A stretch of DNA of 20,334 nucleotides, taken from assembly GCA_003529325.1 (NCBI GenBank), contig DPVW01000028.1, forward strand, positions 2,562-22,895, given 5' to 3'. Shown here piece by piece: positions 1 to 8,388 of this stretch (within the stretch, counting starts at the first letter, position 1; each line of letters begins with the position of its first letter). This stretch comes from Candidatus Latescibacterota bacterium (GTDB lineage Bacteria; Latescibacterota; UBA2968; UBA8231). The position numbers and the translations under genes were made by a program. Below the pieces are notes generated by a model, which was given only the letters and a program-made list of their open reading frames with translations, was not told the DNA's origin and did not search any database.

Positions 1-15
1 TTCTTGCTGGCTACC

Positions 16-1113
16 TCAGGCCGACACGAGCCTCGCTGGCAGATCCTCTGGACGGGGTGGATCGATGACCAGTGTGCGACCGCAGGTGATCGCCCGGGTT
101 TCGACGGCGCAGCGCTCGGCGACATCCTCTATCGATTCGATGTCCTCCACGTGGGCGGCACCGAGGATGCGGCGCAGCATCTTGACGCCAGCGAACTGGA
201 TCGACTCCCGCCAGATCGACTGCAGCTGAGGGGAAGGTCCGAAGCTGAGACCGTAGGCATTCCAGCTGGCTTCGATCGACTGCAGCAGGGCAACTCGGTC
301 TGCCTCGGCGTGGGCATACCAGGCGAGCAGGTAGTTGGCCAGCAGCGCCCCCACGTCGAACGCGATGGGGCCATAGAAGGCGAACTCGCCATCGATCACA
401 CGAGTCTCCCGTCCCTTGACCATGACACTGCCCGTGTGCAGATCGCCGTGAACGACACCTTGCTGAGCTTCGTTGAACCGTCGACGAAGGTGCTGGATCT
501 CAGCCTGCAGTGCCGCATCGGAGCGGACGTCGGCGACGATGGCATCCAGCCCTTCGGTGTGGCGGTTGGTTGGGTCCTGCTGGAAGGGCTTGGTAAATAC
601 GTACTCAGACGTGATGGACTGCATCTCGGGGTTGTGGAAGTCCTGCCGGTATCGCGCCAGCTGCTGGGCTGAGGCTGTCTCTGCGAGAGTCGCCCGGTGC
701 GTCGTCCCCATGAAGGTACCCACGGCAGCGGCCACCTCCGGTTCGATCTCTCCGTCCATAAGAGCACTGCGCAGAATCCGATATCCTCGCAGGTCCTCCA
801 TCAGGATCACGTGTGCGTCGGCATCGAATTTCAGCGTCCTGGGAACAAAACCCGGCGCCAACTTATTGTAGATCGCCATCGCCCGAGCCTCCACGGCCAG
901 CCGCTGCTGCGTCAGCGGGTAGTCGGGTCCCAGCACCTTGATATAGGGGGGTGCCTGTTTGACGATCAGCGAACGTCTCAGGTCATTTTCGCGACAGACG
1001 CGGAACACGAAGTTGAGATTCCCGTCGCCTACTTCCTCCGCCACCAAAGGACCTTCTCCCAACAATCCCGTCTCGGCGACGTAGTCGCGTGCCACACCGC
1101 AAGTCCAATTCAT
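16..1113 (-). CDS. mtnK: S-methyl-5-thioribose kinase
   Basis: This enzyme phosphorylates 5-methylthioribose at C1 in the cytoplasm, a step of methionine salvage from methylthioadenosine. The product (365 aa) shows the family hallmarks: EEVGDGNLNFVF near residue 27 (nucleotide loop), VKQAPPYIKVLG, then VVHGDLHTGSVMV (catalytic loop) and VIDGEFAFYGPIAFDVG (metal-binding DGE motif). The usual family length is about 400 aa. The reading frame is open upstream to 1188, but I chose the ATG at 1113 because an AGAGGA ribosome site lies 10 nt upstream and known MtnK proteins start about this far before the GDGNLN motif. It is divergent from the polysaccharide operon. A partner mtnA (methylthioribose-1-phosphate isomerase) would be expected downstream, beyond the left edge, which I cannot see. 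The gene looks intact. Confidence 0.9.
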   Translation of the reverse strand: MNWTCGVARDYVAETGLLGEGPLVAEEVGDGNLNFVFRVCRENDLRRSLIVKQAPPYIKVLGPDYPLTQQRLAVEARAMAIYNKLAPGFVPRTLKFDADAHVILMEDLRGYRILRSALMDGEIEPEVAAAVGTFMGTTHRATLAETASAQQLARYRQDFHNPEMQSITSEYVFTKPFQQDPTNRHTEGLDAIVADVRSDAALQAEIQHLRRRFNEAQQGVVHGDLHTGSVMVKGRETRVIDGEFAFYGPIAFDVGALLANYLLAWYAHAEADRVALLQSIEASWNAYGLSFGPSPQLQSIWRESIQFAGVKMLRRILGAAHVEDIESIEDVAERCAVETRAITCGRTLVIDPPRPEDLPARLVSA

Positions 1114-1315
1114 GTCCTTACAATCCTCTTTCTTAACCACCGTGCCCCGAGTCAGAGAACATACCCAACTCAGGGGACATGCCGTCAAGTCAGGGTGATC
1201 ACGCGGAGCCCTTTGCAGAGCATGTGGGCGAATAGACGCAGATGCGACATTTGTCGAGTATACCCACAGGCAAACAACACCAAATCAACCGAAGACGAAC
1301 ACTGGGAGCCAGTCG

Positions 1316-1696
1316 ATGCTGCACGCCATCAAGGAGCTGACCTACACGATCCTGCTCGTCGACGATCTCGACAGGATGAAGGCGTTCTATCGTGACCTGT
1401 TCCCCTTCGAGATTCTCGGCGAAGGCGACACGGGCCTCAGCTTCAATCCTGGCAACACGCTGTTCTCGCTGCGCAAACGGACCCGCGACTACGATGGCAA
1501 GGGACCTCGTCTCGATGCACCCGGGGTGCAGCTGGCTTTCCGCGTTGAGCCGGAGCAGGTCGACGAGTGCTACCAGGTGCTCCTCGAGCACAATATCGAG
1601 ATCGCCGAGCCACCCACCGACCAGCCTCGCCGCCACCGGACACTCTACTTCTACGATCCCGAGCACAATCTGCTCGAGATCTACGCCGAGATCTAG
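1316..1696 (+). CDS. VOC-superfamily (glyoxalase/bleomycin-resistance fold) protein
   Basis: A 126-aa single-module VOC protein. The N-terminal strand KELTYTILLVDDLDRMKAFY and the C-terminal TLYFYDPEHNLLEIYAEI are the two usual beta-alpha-beta signatures, with a metal-ligand-like glutamate in LLEIY. Such proteins act as metal-dependent lyases, isomerases or dioxygenases, or bind small molecules; the substrate cannot be read from the sequence. A GGGAG ribosome site lies 7 nt before the ATG. It is the first gene of the operon: its TAG overlaps the AGGAGG ribosome site of the next gene. The context suggests a side role in sugar-acid catabolism, which is inference only. Confidence 0.85.
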   Translation: MLHAIKELTYTILLVDDLDRMKAFYRDLFPFEILGEGDTGLSFNPGNTLFSLRKRTRDYDGKGPRLDAPGVQLAFRVEPEQVDECYQVLLEHNIEIAEPPTDQPRRHRTLYFYDPEHNLLEIYAEI

Positions 1697-1712
1697 GAGG
1701 GGAACATCGACC

Positions 1713-2669
1713 ATGTACGTGGGAGTGCAGGGAATCGGTACATCGAAGCATGAACTGCAGTTCCTCACGCGCCATGGGGTCACACACATGGACAGTGGGC
1801 CTGATGCCGGTGATCTGGACGCCATCATCCGGCAGCGGCAAGAGGCCGATGACGAGGGTGTCGAACTGGAGATGATCCACATCGGCATCGCCGACAGCAT
1901 TGTCAGGGGATTGGATCCACAGCGCGATCGGGACATCGACGAGATCTGTCGCTGGATCGAGAATGCCGGCAAGGCCGGTCTGCGTGGACTGAACTACAAC
2001 TTCTCCACCGTCAGCTACCAGCGTACGCCGACGCGTTACGGCCGAGGCAACTCCGCCTACAGCTCCTTCGAACTTTCCAGATACGACAACGACGAACCAC
2101 ACGACGCCGAAGCCGTCACTCGTGACGAGATGTTTGCCCGTATCCACTACTTCCTCGAACGCGTCATCCCCGTCGCCGAACAATACAACGTACAGATGGC
2201 CAGCCACCTGCCCGACCCACCGGCACCCGTCCTGCGTGGTGAGGAGCGCTGGAATTACCCGGTTTTCGAGGGCCTCAAGCGGTTCAGTGAACTCGTCGAT
2301 AGCCCCTACCACGGCTTCAATTTCTGCTGCGGCGTCGCTGCCGAAGGTCTGCACGACCCAGGCGAGGAGTTGCCCCCCATCGTCGAGTATTTTTCGTCGC
2401 GGAAGAAGATCTTCAACGTCCACTTCCGCAACATTCGCGGCGGCCTCAACGACTTCGTCGAAGTCTGGCCTGACGAAGGGGACGTCGACATGTACACGCT
2501 GGCGAAGATCTTTCACCGGACTGGCTATCCCTATATGCTCATGCCAGATCACTCACCCCTGCATCCGGATGACGTCAACCCGGCAGGGGTTTCCGGCCGG
2601 GTGCGCCAGGGGTGGGCCTTCCAATTCGGCTACATCATCGCCATGATCCGCGCCGTGCAGGACGCCTGA
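1713..2669 (+). CDS. Mannonate dehydratase (UxuA)-like enzyme
   Basis: UxuA converts D-mannonate to 2-keto-3-deoxygluconate in uronate breakdown. This 318-aa protein matches the family in its second half: MASHLPDPP (His165), FNFCCGV (Cys205), FNVHFRNIRG (His237) and LMPDHSPLHPDD (Asp279). These are in the order of the four metal ligands known for mannonate dehydratases. The GDVDMYTLAKIF segment is also typical. It is about 75 aa shorter than E. coli UxuA, so the exact substrate may differ, for instance another aldonic acid. The start follows AGGAGGGG by 10 nt; an in-frame extension upstream runs through the VOC gene and is not real. No signal peptide is visible, so it is cytoplasmic. It is followed after 7 nt by the ADP-ribosylglycohydrolase-like gene. 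Confidence 0.85.
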   Translation: MYVGVQGIGTSKHELQFLTRHGVTHMDSGPDAGDLDAIIRQRQEADDEGVELEMIHIGIADSIVRGLDPQRDRDIDEICRWIENAGKAGLRGLNYNFSTVSYQRTPTRYGRGNSAYSSFELSRYDNDEPHDAEAVTRDEMFARIHYFLERVIPVAEQYNVQMASHLPDPPAPVLRGEERWNYPVFEGLKRFSELVDSPYHGFNFCCGVAAEGLHDPGEELPPIVEYFSSRKKIFNVHFRNIRGGLNDFVEVWPDEGDVDMYTLAKIFHRTGYPYMLMPDHSPLHPDDVNPAGVSGRVRQGWAFQFGYIIAMIRAVQDA

Positions 2670-2676
2670 CCAGCGA

Positions 2677-3795
2677 ATGATGCCTCAGATACGAGAGAGG
2701 ATTCGCGGCTCGGTACTGGGCCAGGCCTTCGGGGATGCCCTCGGCGCCCCTTTCGAGTTTGCACCACCAGACGCGGTGAACTGGATCGAAGAGCTGTGCG
2801 CCTTCACCGGGACGACGAGTCCCCATGGTCTGTGGGTGTCGCCGGCACCGAAGGGCACCGGCACGGATGATGTGCGCTACAACCGGCTGTTCATCGATTT
2901 GGTGGTGGAACTGGGTGGCCGCATGCCTGACGATGCCGAACTGGCGGCCCGTCTGCTCGATGTACACGAGAATCCCGGGAAATACTTCCCTGGCTTTGAG
3001 GAATTTGCTCGCGGGCAGTTCGGGATGTGGGAAGGAGTGTGCCGCGGCTGTCTGGGGCAGAATTCAGCGGCCCATCCGGGTGTACCGCCGAAGATCCTGG
3101 CGACTCGAAGTGTCGGTCTCAACTACCCGACGATTGCGGGACTGCTCATCATGCCGTCGGCGGGATTGTTGTATCCGGATGACCCTGAAAAGGCGTATCA
3201 GGCCGCATACGAGGCGGCTTTCTTCGACGTCGCCTACGCCCGCGAAGCGACGGCATTGTTCGCAGCCGCCCAGAGTCTGGCGCTGGCAGGTGTTGCGCCA
3301 GCGGATGTCGTCAGATCGGTGCTCACCATGGATCCGCTGCATCTGGGTGGGTATTTCGGTGGCCCATTCGTCACGGAAAATCTTCCAACCCTCCTCGACA
3401 GAGCCCACGGTCTGAGAGGGCCGGAACTGTCAACCTGGCTTTCCTCCGAACTACGCCAATTCAGCGTCTTCGATCCGTATCGGGCGCTGGCGATCGTATT
3501 CGCCGCTCTGCTCGCGCACAGCGAGGAGCCGATGATGGTGCTGCAGGTGGCGGCTAATCATATGGATATGGATGCTGCGGGTGCCGTGCGCCGGTATGCC
3601 GACATCGACTGCTACGCCGGTTTCGCCGGGGCTCTCGTGGGCACACTGTTCGGCGATCAGGTCCTGCGGCCGGAGGCCCGGGCACAGGTGCTGGAGAGCA
3701 ACAGAACCGTGTATGGCATCGACCTGGAGCAGGTCGCCTCTCGTCTTGTCGATGTGGTCGCGCCCGATGGGGGGGAGCACGAGACCGACCAATGA
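2677..3795 (+). CDS. ADP-ribosylglycohydrolase (DraG/ARH-fold) family protein
   Basis: A 372-aa protein of the ADP-ribosylglycohydrolase fold. The N-terminus has RGSVLGQAFGDALGAPFEF, then GTGTDDVRYN with Thr63-Asp64-Asp65, the first metal-binding cluster (usually TDDT). The second cluster near the C-terminus is degenerate: YADIDCYAGFAGALVG with Asp309 and Asp311, where the family normally has GGDTDT. Three of the usual acidic ligands thus seem to be kept. Known members remove ADP-ribose from proteins or hydrolyse related N-glycosides. Here it sits between a mannonate dehydratase-like gene and a lyase, so a role as a glycosidase on sugar fragments is plausible but unproven. Two ATG codons in tandem start it. 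Its TGA overlaps the next ATG in an ATGA, indicating translational coupling. No signal peptide. Confidence 0.82.
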   Translation: MMPQIRERIRGSVLGQAFGDALGAPFEFAPPDAVNWIEELCAFTGTTSPHGLWVSPAPKGTGTDDVRYNRLFIDLVVELGGRMPDDAELAARLLDVHENPGKYFPGFEEFARGQFGMWEGVCRGCLGQNSAAHPGVPPKILATRSVGLNYPTIAGLLIMPSAGLLYPDDPEKAYQAAYEAAFFDVAYAREATALFAAAQSLALAGVAPADVVRSVLTMDPLHLGGYFGGPFVTENLPTLLDRAHGLRGPELSTWLSSELRQFSVFDPYRALAIVFAALLAHSEEPMMVLQVAANHMDMDAAGAVRRYADIDCYAGFAGALVGTLFGDQVLRPEARAQVLESNRTVYGIDLEQVASRLVDVVAPDGGEHETDQ

Positions 3796-6700
3796 TCCAG
3801 TGGACCCCACGTGTCATCCTCACCGATCGCCTGTTCCGGCTGCCCGTGACCGGTACGGCAGACCAACCGCCGACACTGAACGCACCAGGATTTGGACTCG
3901 TCGATCGCCGCTGGTCCCGGCGTGACCAGGCGTGGATGTTTTACCTGCGCACGCCATCGTTGGGCGGCGACTATCCGATCACCGTCACGGGTGCGGATGC
4001 CTCAGAGGCTGCCACCATCGCCGTGCGCAGTCTCGACGAGTTGCGGCAACCCTTCGACGACAATGGCACCCAATGGCCACGGCGCTGGCCCCTCGGTGGC
4101 CACTGCACGAGTAGCCGCACGCGCCAGACCTTGCAGGACGAACCCCTCGTTAAAGCCGGCAACGACGAGATCCTGCGCTGGTGGCTGGACCAGGATGACG
4201 ACACACTGTGGCGGCAGTTGCCGGTCGCCGAATTTCCACGTGCCCATTACGTAAATGTGCACCAGGGTTGCCCCACGTGTGGCACGGCGATCTTTGCCCA
4301 TGGTGGTTTCTACCCTTGGACACGCAACCACAGACCGGGGGACCTGCGGTCCACCTGCCCTGCCTGTGCCGCCATATTTCCCAGCAACGATCTTCGCATC
4401 AACGATTTCAGCTCCGGCGATTTTGTCGACGACGGCTTTGGTTGGTTCGACGACGAGGGCCACGTCTTTCTCTTCGCCGCCACCTGTCATCGTGAACTCG
4501 TCGGTCAGTATAGCGGCGCCATCCGGACCATCACCGATCATCTGCGCCGACAGCCCACCGACATCGATGTCGCCCGACGTCTGGGGCTGATGCTGCTGCG
4601 CTGGTCGCTGGAAGAGGTCTATGTCGCCGCCGCACCGCAGTTCCGACACGGCCCCTCGCAGGAAGTGGAGCGGCCCTGGGACGGCGGACCCGTCGACTGG
4701 GCGGGCATGGAGGATCCCATCACCGCCCTCTATCGCAAGGGTTCGTTGGCCTACGCCATCGACGTGCCGAATGTCACCGTCGCCCTCGCCCTCGCCTACG
4801 ACACCGCCTGGCCTCTGCTGCGCGACGACGACGAGTGGATCGCCCGCGCCAGCGCCCAGGGCTTGCCGCTGGCAGATGCTGACGCGGGTTGTCAGTTGAT
4901 CGAAGAAGCGTTGTGCTGTCTGCTGCAGTGTGCCATCGATGGCGGGGCGCTGAGCAACAAACCAGGTACCAGCCTGGGTGTGCTGTCCGCCTTGCGGGCC
5001 CTCGACCGCGACGACACCACAAACGTGATGGATTGGCTCTACGATCGCAGTCCCGATCGATTGCGCGTCTTCGTCAGCAACAACTTCACCATCGACGGCC
5101 AGCCACCGGAGGCGACCGGTGGCTACAACGACACGCACACGCGTGGCGTCTTCGAACTCGAACACCAGGTCGCCGCTCTGCGAGTGTTGCAACCCGGTGC
5201 ATATCCTCTATCCCGCTTCCCGTCCATCACCGACGACCCACGCCTGGAACGCCTCGTCAGCGCCCCATACGACGTGACCATGTTAGGGCGTATCCCCTTC
5301 CACTTTGGTGATGGTGGCTCCTCCGGAGTACAACAGCCTCTCAACGATCGCGATCTGCTCGCCCCCCTCGATGAGGCAACCCTCGAACGTGCCGTCGCCC
5401 TGGGCTCCGATGCGGCTCGTGGATTGCTCGACAAGCGGCACCGCAACGAAGCGCTGACGCCGGGCAGCACAGTTCATGACGGGGTCGGTTTCGCCATCCT
5501 GCGCACCGACGAGTCGCCGGAAAGGGCCGCCGCAGGCATCATCTATGGGGATGCGCCCTGGCATCGACATCAGGACCTGCTCGATGTCCAGCTCTTTGCC
5601 TACGACCGCCCCTTCCTCTCCGCCCTCGGCTACCCACAGTCCTGGGCCCACGTCAACTCCTGGGAGGGCAACTGGGCGACGCACAACTCCGTCTGGTCCG
5701 TCGTCGATGGAGTCGAGCCTCTGCAGTTGCCCTTCGACACGCCCTGGCATTTTCTCAAGGAGATCGCCGGTCGTGGCCGATTGGTTCGCGTGCTGCGCAC
5801 CGAGGGTGTGCAGGTCGTCGAGATCGAGGCCAGCCGCTGGGTCTTCGACACCGACGCCATGCGCTGGATGCAGCCAGGCGTCAGCTACCGTCGGCTCATC
5901 GCCTTTGTCGAGACCGGTGGGCAGGGCGTCGCCCTCGTCGACCTGGCCCGCATCCATGGTGGGGATGAACATTGGCGTATGTGCCGCGGCTTGGAGGGCA
6001 CGTTGCAGCTGCAGGGCGCTGGCAAGCAGCCGCAATCAGGCACGCTGGCCGGCCGTGACATCGAGCGTGGTCAACTCGACGCTGTACGGCATGGGGATCA
6101 CCTCGGTCTGGCCTGGATGGATGACGTTGATCTGATCGAGGGTGGCGACGCGATTCGGGGCACGTGGACGAGTGTGCATGACGACCAGGCACATCTCGAC
6201 CTGCACATCCTGCGCACGACCCCTGGGACCCAACTGCGCAGTGCCCGCGCCGCCAGTGTGATGGATTCCCCGGAGCGCTCGAGATACAACTACCGCACCC
6301 TCGCCTGGCAGCGCACTGCGCCAGGTGACTCGACGACCTGTGTCGATCTTCTCTTCGAGCCACGTATCGACACCTCTGCGTTGACGGCGACCCGCACGAT
6401 TGGGGCGGACATAGAGACGGCGTCTGCTGTCGCACTAAGGACAGAGACGAGAGAAATCACCCTCTACTGGTCACCCGATCGCGGTCCTGACGAGGTCACG
6501 ATCTTCGACGACGGCACTGAACTACAGGGTCCGCTGGCTGTCGCCAGTTCAGGCCTGACACGGATGAGAAGACGGCTGTGTCTGCCGGCACCTCGACAGA
6601 GCGGCGCCATCGTCGCACTCGACCGCCGCAACTGTACGATTGACGTGCAGGGCTTTGATGACGTGGAGGCAGGGAACCGGATCGTCATCAACCCCGAGGG

Positions 6701-7058
6701 TCGCGCCCACAACTATGCGATCATCGCCGTCGAGTCGTTGCATTCGACGACGCTTCGACTCACCCTCGACATGGCCTCCCTCCACGGTCGAGCCCGCATC
6801 GCTGCGCTCGATGGCGCCCACCTGGAACTCGACTTCTTCCTCATCACCCGCACCGCTTCATTGCACGGCACGCGGCTGCAACGTGAGTTCGATGACTGCT
6901 GGCAGCCCATCGTCGCCGCCGCCAATCATGACGGCCACACGACGAGCATGGACCTTGAGGCGCCCTTGGCAGGCGCCCAGACCGGTGACTGGGTCGCTGC
7001 CGTAGACTACGTCGTCGGTGATATCGCCCGCCTCGAAAAACAACGAACGAGTGACTGA
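3792..7058 (+). CDS. Heparinase II/III-like polysaccharide lyase, cytoplasmic, with Cys4 zinc-ribbon-like insert
   Basis: A 1088-aa protein, longer than most heparinase II/III proteins. Residues 1-95 form a beta-rich N-terminal part. Cys160, Cys163, Cys189 and Cys192 (GCPTCG and TCPACAAIFPSND) form a probable structural zinc site. An alpha/alpha toroid-like region follows. Around residues 585-612 the hallmark GDAPWHRHQDLLDVQLFAYD with His591 and His593 corresponds to the heparinase II/III-like segment; a long beta-sandwich C-terminus ends the protein. Family members cleave uronic-acid-containing polymers by beta-elimination. There is no signal peptide, so the protein is predicted cytoplasmic and would act on imported oligomers. 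It starts in an ATGA overlap with the upstream gene, and the sulfatase begins 4 nt after its stop. A second, broken paralogue with the same Cys4 motif lies at 14966-16715. The exact substrate is unknown. Confidence 0.85.
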   Translation: MIQWTPRVILTDRLFRLPVTGTADQPPTLNAPGFGLVDRRWSRRDQAWMFYLRTPSLGGDYPITVTGADASEAATIAVRSLDELRQPFDDNGTQWPRRWPLGGHCTSSRTRQTLQDEPLVKAGNDEILRWWLDQDDDTLWRQLPVAEFPRAHYVNVHQGCPTCGTAIFAHGGFYPWTRNHRPGDLRSTCPACAAIFPSNDLRINDFSSGDFVDDGFGWFDDEGHVFLFAATCHRELVGQYSGAIRTITDHLRRQPTDIDVARRLGLMLLRWSLEEVYVAAAPQFRHGPSQEVERPWDGGPVDWAGMEDPITALYRKGSLAYAIDVPNVTVALALAYDTAWPLLRDDDEWIARASAQGLPLADADAGCQLIEEALCCLLQCAIDGGALSNKPGTSLGVLSALRALDRDDTTNVMDWLYDRSPDRLRVFVSNNFTIDGQPPEATGGYNDTHTRGVFELEHQVAALRVLQPGAYPLSRFPSITDDPRLERLVSAPYDVTMLGRIPFHFGDGGSSGVQQPLNDRDLLAPLDEATLERAVALGSDAARGLLDKRHRNEALTPGSTVHDGVGFAILRTDESPERAAAGIIYGDAPWHRHQDLLDVQLFAYDRPFLSALGYPQSWAHVNSWEGNWATHNSVWSVVDGVEPLQLPFDTPWHFLKEIAGRGRLVRVLRTEGVQVVEIEASRWVFDTDAMRWMQPGVSYRRLIAFVETGGQGVALVDLARIHGGDEHWRMCRGLEGTLQLQGAGKQPQSGTLAGRDIERGQLDAVRHGDHLGLAWMDDVDLIEGGDAIRGTWTSVHDDQAHLDLHILRTTPGTQLRSARAASVMDSPERSRYNYRTLAWQRTAPGDSTTCVDLLFEPRIDTSALTATRTIGADIETASAVALRTETREITLYWSPDRGPDEVTIFDDGTELQGPLAVASSGLTRMRRRLCLPAPRQSGAIVALDRRNCTIDVQGFDDVEAGNRIVINPEGRAHNYAIIAVESLHSTTLRLTLDMASLHGRARIAALDGAHLELDFFLITRTASLHGTRLQREFDDCWQPIVAAANHDGHTTSMDLEAPLAGAQTGDWVAAVDYVVGDIARLEKQRTSD

Positions 7059-7062
7059 TCCT

Positions 7063-8388
7063 ATGACCAACATCCTCTATATCCTCGCCGATGATCTGGG
7101 CTGGGGCGACATCAGTCTGCATGGTGCCCCGATCCGAACACCGAACATCGACCGCCTCGCCACCGAGGGCATGGAACTGACCCAACACTACGTCTGCCCC
7201 ATGTGTACACCGACACGGGCATCGCTACTCACCGGTCGTTATCCGGGCCGTTTCGGTGCGCACGCGACAGTTCCCTCCAATGCGCCGGTGCTGCCAGATG
7301 GTTATGCGACCTTGGCGACAACACTGCGCGACGCCGGCTACGACACCGGTCTGTTCGGCAAGTGGCACCTGGGGTCGAGCCCGCAATTCGGGCCCAACCA
7401 GTACGGCTTCAATACCTCCTATGGCAGCCTCGCCGGTGGTGTCGATCCGTATAACCACTTCTACAAACGCGGCGAACACTGCGTCACCTGGCATCGCAAT
7501 GGCGAATTAATCGAGGAGCAGGGACACGTAACGGATCTCGTCGTCCACGAAGCGACACAGTGGCTGGAGTCTCGTCAGCAGCCCTGGTTCGCCTACGTGC
7601 CCTTTACAGCGGTCCACGTACCGGTAAAACCCACCAGCGAATGGCTCGCCCGCTATTTCCACGAGCACTTCGACGAGGACCCTGCCAAGGACCTGTCTTA
7701 CAAGAAATACGCCGCCTACACGAGTCACATGGATTGGGCCATCGGTCTGCTGCTGGAGTCACTTGAACGGACCGGTCAACGCGATGATACGATCGTCATC
7801 TTTGCCTCTGACAATGGCGGTCTCGAGGACTGTCCGCTTGCGGGCAGCGACAAGTATCCGGGGTGGCAGCAGGAGTATCCCCGCCTCGGCAGCAACAAAC
7901 CGTATCGAGGCGTGAAAGCGCAGCTATACGAAGGGGGTGTGCGCACGCCGATGGTCGTCAGTTGGCGTGGGCAGATCGAGGCGGGTGTGGTCCTCGATGA
8001 CCCACTCCAGATCGTCGACTGGATGCCGACACTCTGCAGCCTTGCGGGCGCAACGCCGCAACAGGATCCACTCTGGGACGGGCTTGATATCAGTAGCCAG
8101 CTCCTCGGCACAGCGACCGACATTTCTCCGAGAAGCTGTTTTTGGAACTTCCGCGGCGGCCGCCATCTGGCTGCCCGCGTCGGCGACTGGAAGCTCATTC
8201 GCCGCGAACCGGACACGGGAGGGCCCGAACAGGAGCTCTTCCACATCGGCCGGGATCCATACGAGACCGAGGAAGTCAGCGGCGATCACGCCGATGTCGT
8301 CACCGAACTGCAGAGCTTCATCGACGACCAACGCCAACTCGACGACAGTGCCAAACGCGTCGACGTCGATTCTCCCCTCATGCCATGA
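7063..8388 (+). CDS. Sulfatase (alkaline-phosphatase superfamily, Cys type)
   Basis: A 441-aa type I sulfatase. Metal ligands are seen in LADDLGWGD (Asp10, Asp11) and SDNGG (Asp250, Asn251). The maturation motif CTPTRASLLTGRYP carries Cys48, which must be oxidised to formylglycine by a separate maturase not present in this window. GKWHLG and NKPYRGVKAQLYEGG are further family signatures. It removes sulfate esters, probably from the sugar handled by the upstream lyase. The start MTNILYI leaves no room for a signal peptide, unlike most secreted bacterial sulfatases, so an intracellular role is likely. The ATG lies 4 nt after the heparinase stop, and its own TGA overlaps the ATG of the MFS remnant (ATGA). 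The gene looks intact. Confidence 0.92.
   Translation: MTNILYILADDLGWGDISLHGAPIRTPNIDRLATEGMELTQHYVCPMCTPTRASLLTGRYPGRFGAHATVPSNAPVLPDGYATLATTLRDAGYDTGLFGKWHLGSSPQFGPNQYGFNTSYGSLAGGVDPYNHFYKRGEHCVTWHRNGELIEEQGHVTDLVVHEATQWLESRQQPWFAYVPFTAVHVPVKPTSEWLARYFHEHFDEDPAKDLSYKKYAAYTSHMDWAIGLLLESLERTGQRDDTIVIFASDNGGLEDCPLAGSDKYPGWQQEYPRLGSNKPYRGVKAQLYEGGVRTPMVVSWRGQIEAGVVLDDPLQIVDWMPTLCSLAGATPQQDPLWDGLDISSQLLGTATDISPRSCFWNFRGGRHLAARVGDWKLIRREPDTGGPEQELFHIGRDPYETEEVSGDHADVVTELQSFIDDQRQLDDSAKRVDVDSPLMP

Noticed and set aside
1114..1315. SAM riboswitch or clear promoters in the mtnK/VOC divergent gap
   Set aside because: No recognisable riboswitch core or convincing -35/-10 pair was found; only the ribosome sites of the two genes are clear.
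1443..2552. 369-aa minus-strand frame over the VOC and mannonate dehydratase-like genes
   Set aside because: Antisense shadow; the plus strand carries the conserved motifs and ribosome sites.
4002..5192. Long open frame (396 aa) on the minus strand inside the heparinase-like gene
   Set aside because: It is antisense to a gene with clear family motifs, shows no recognisable domain, and long antisense frames are common in GC-rich DNA.
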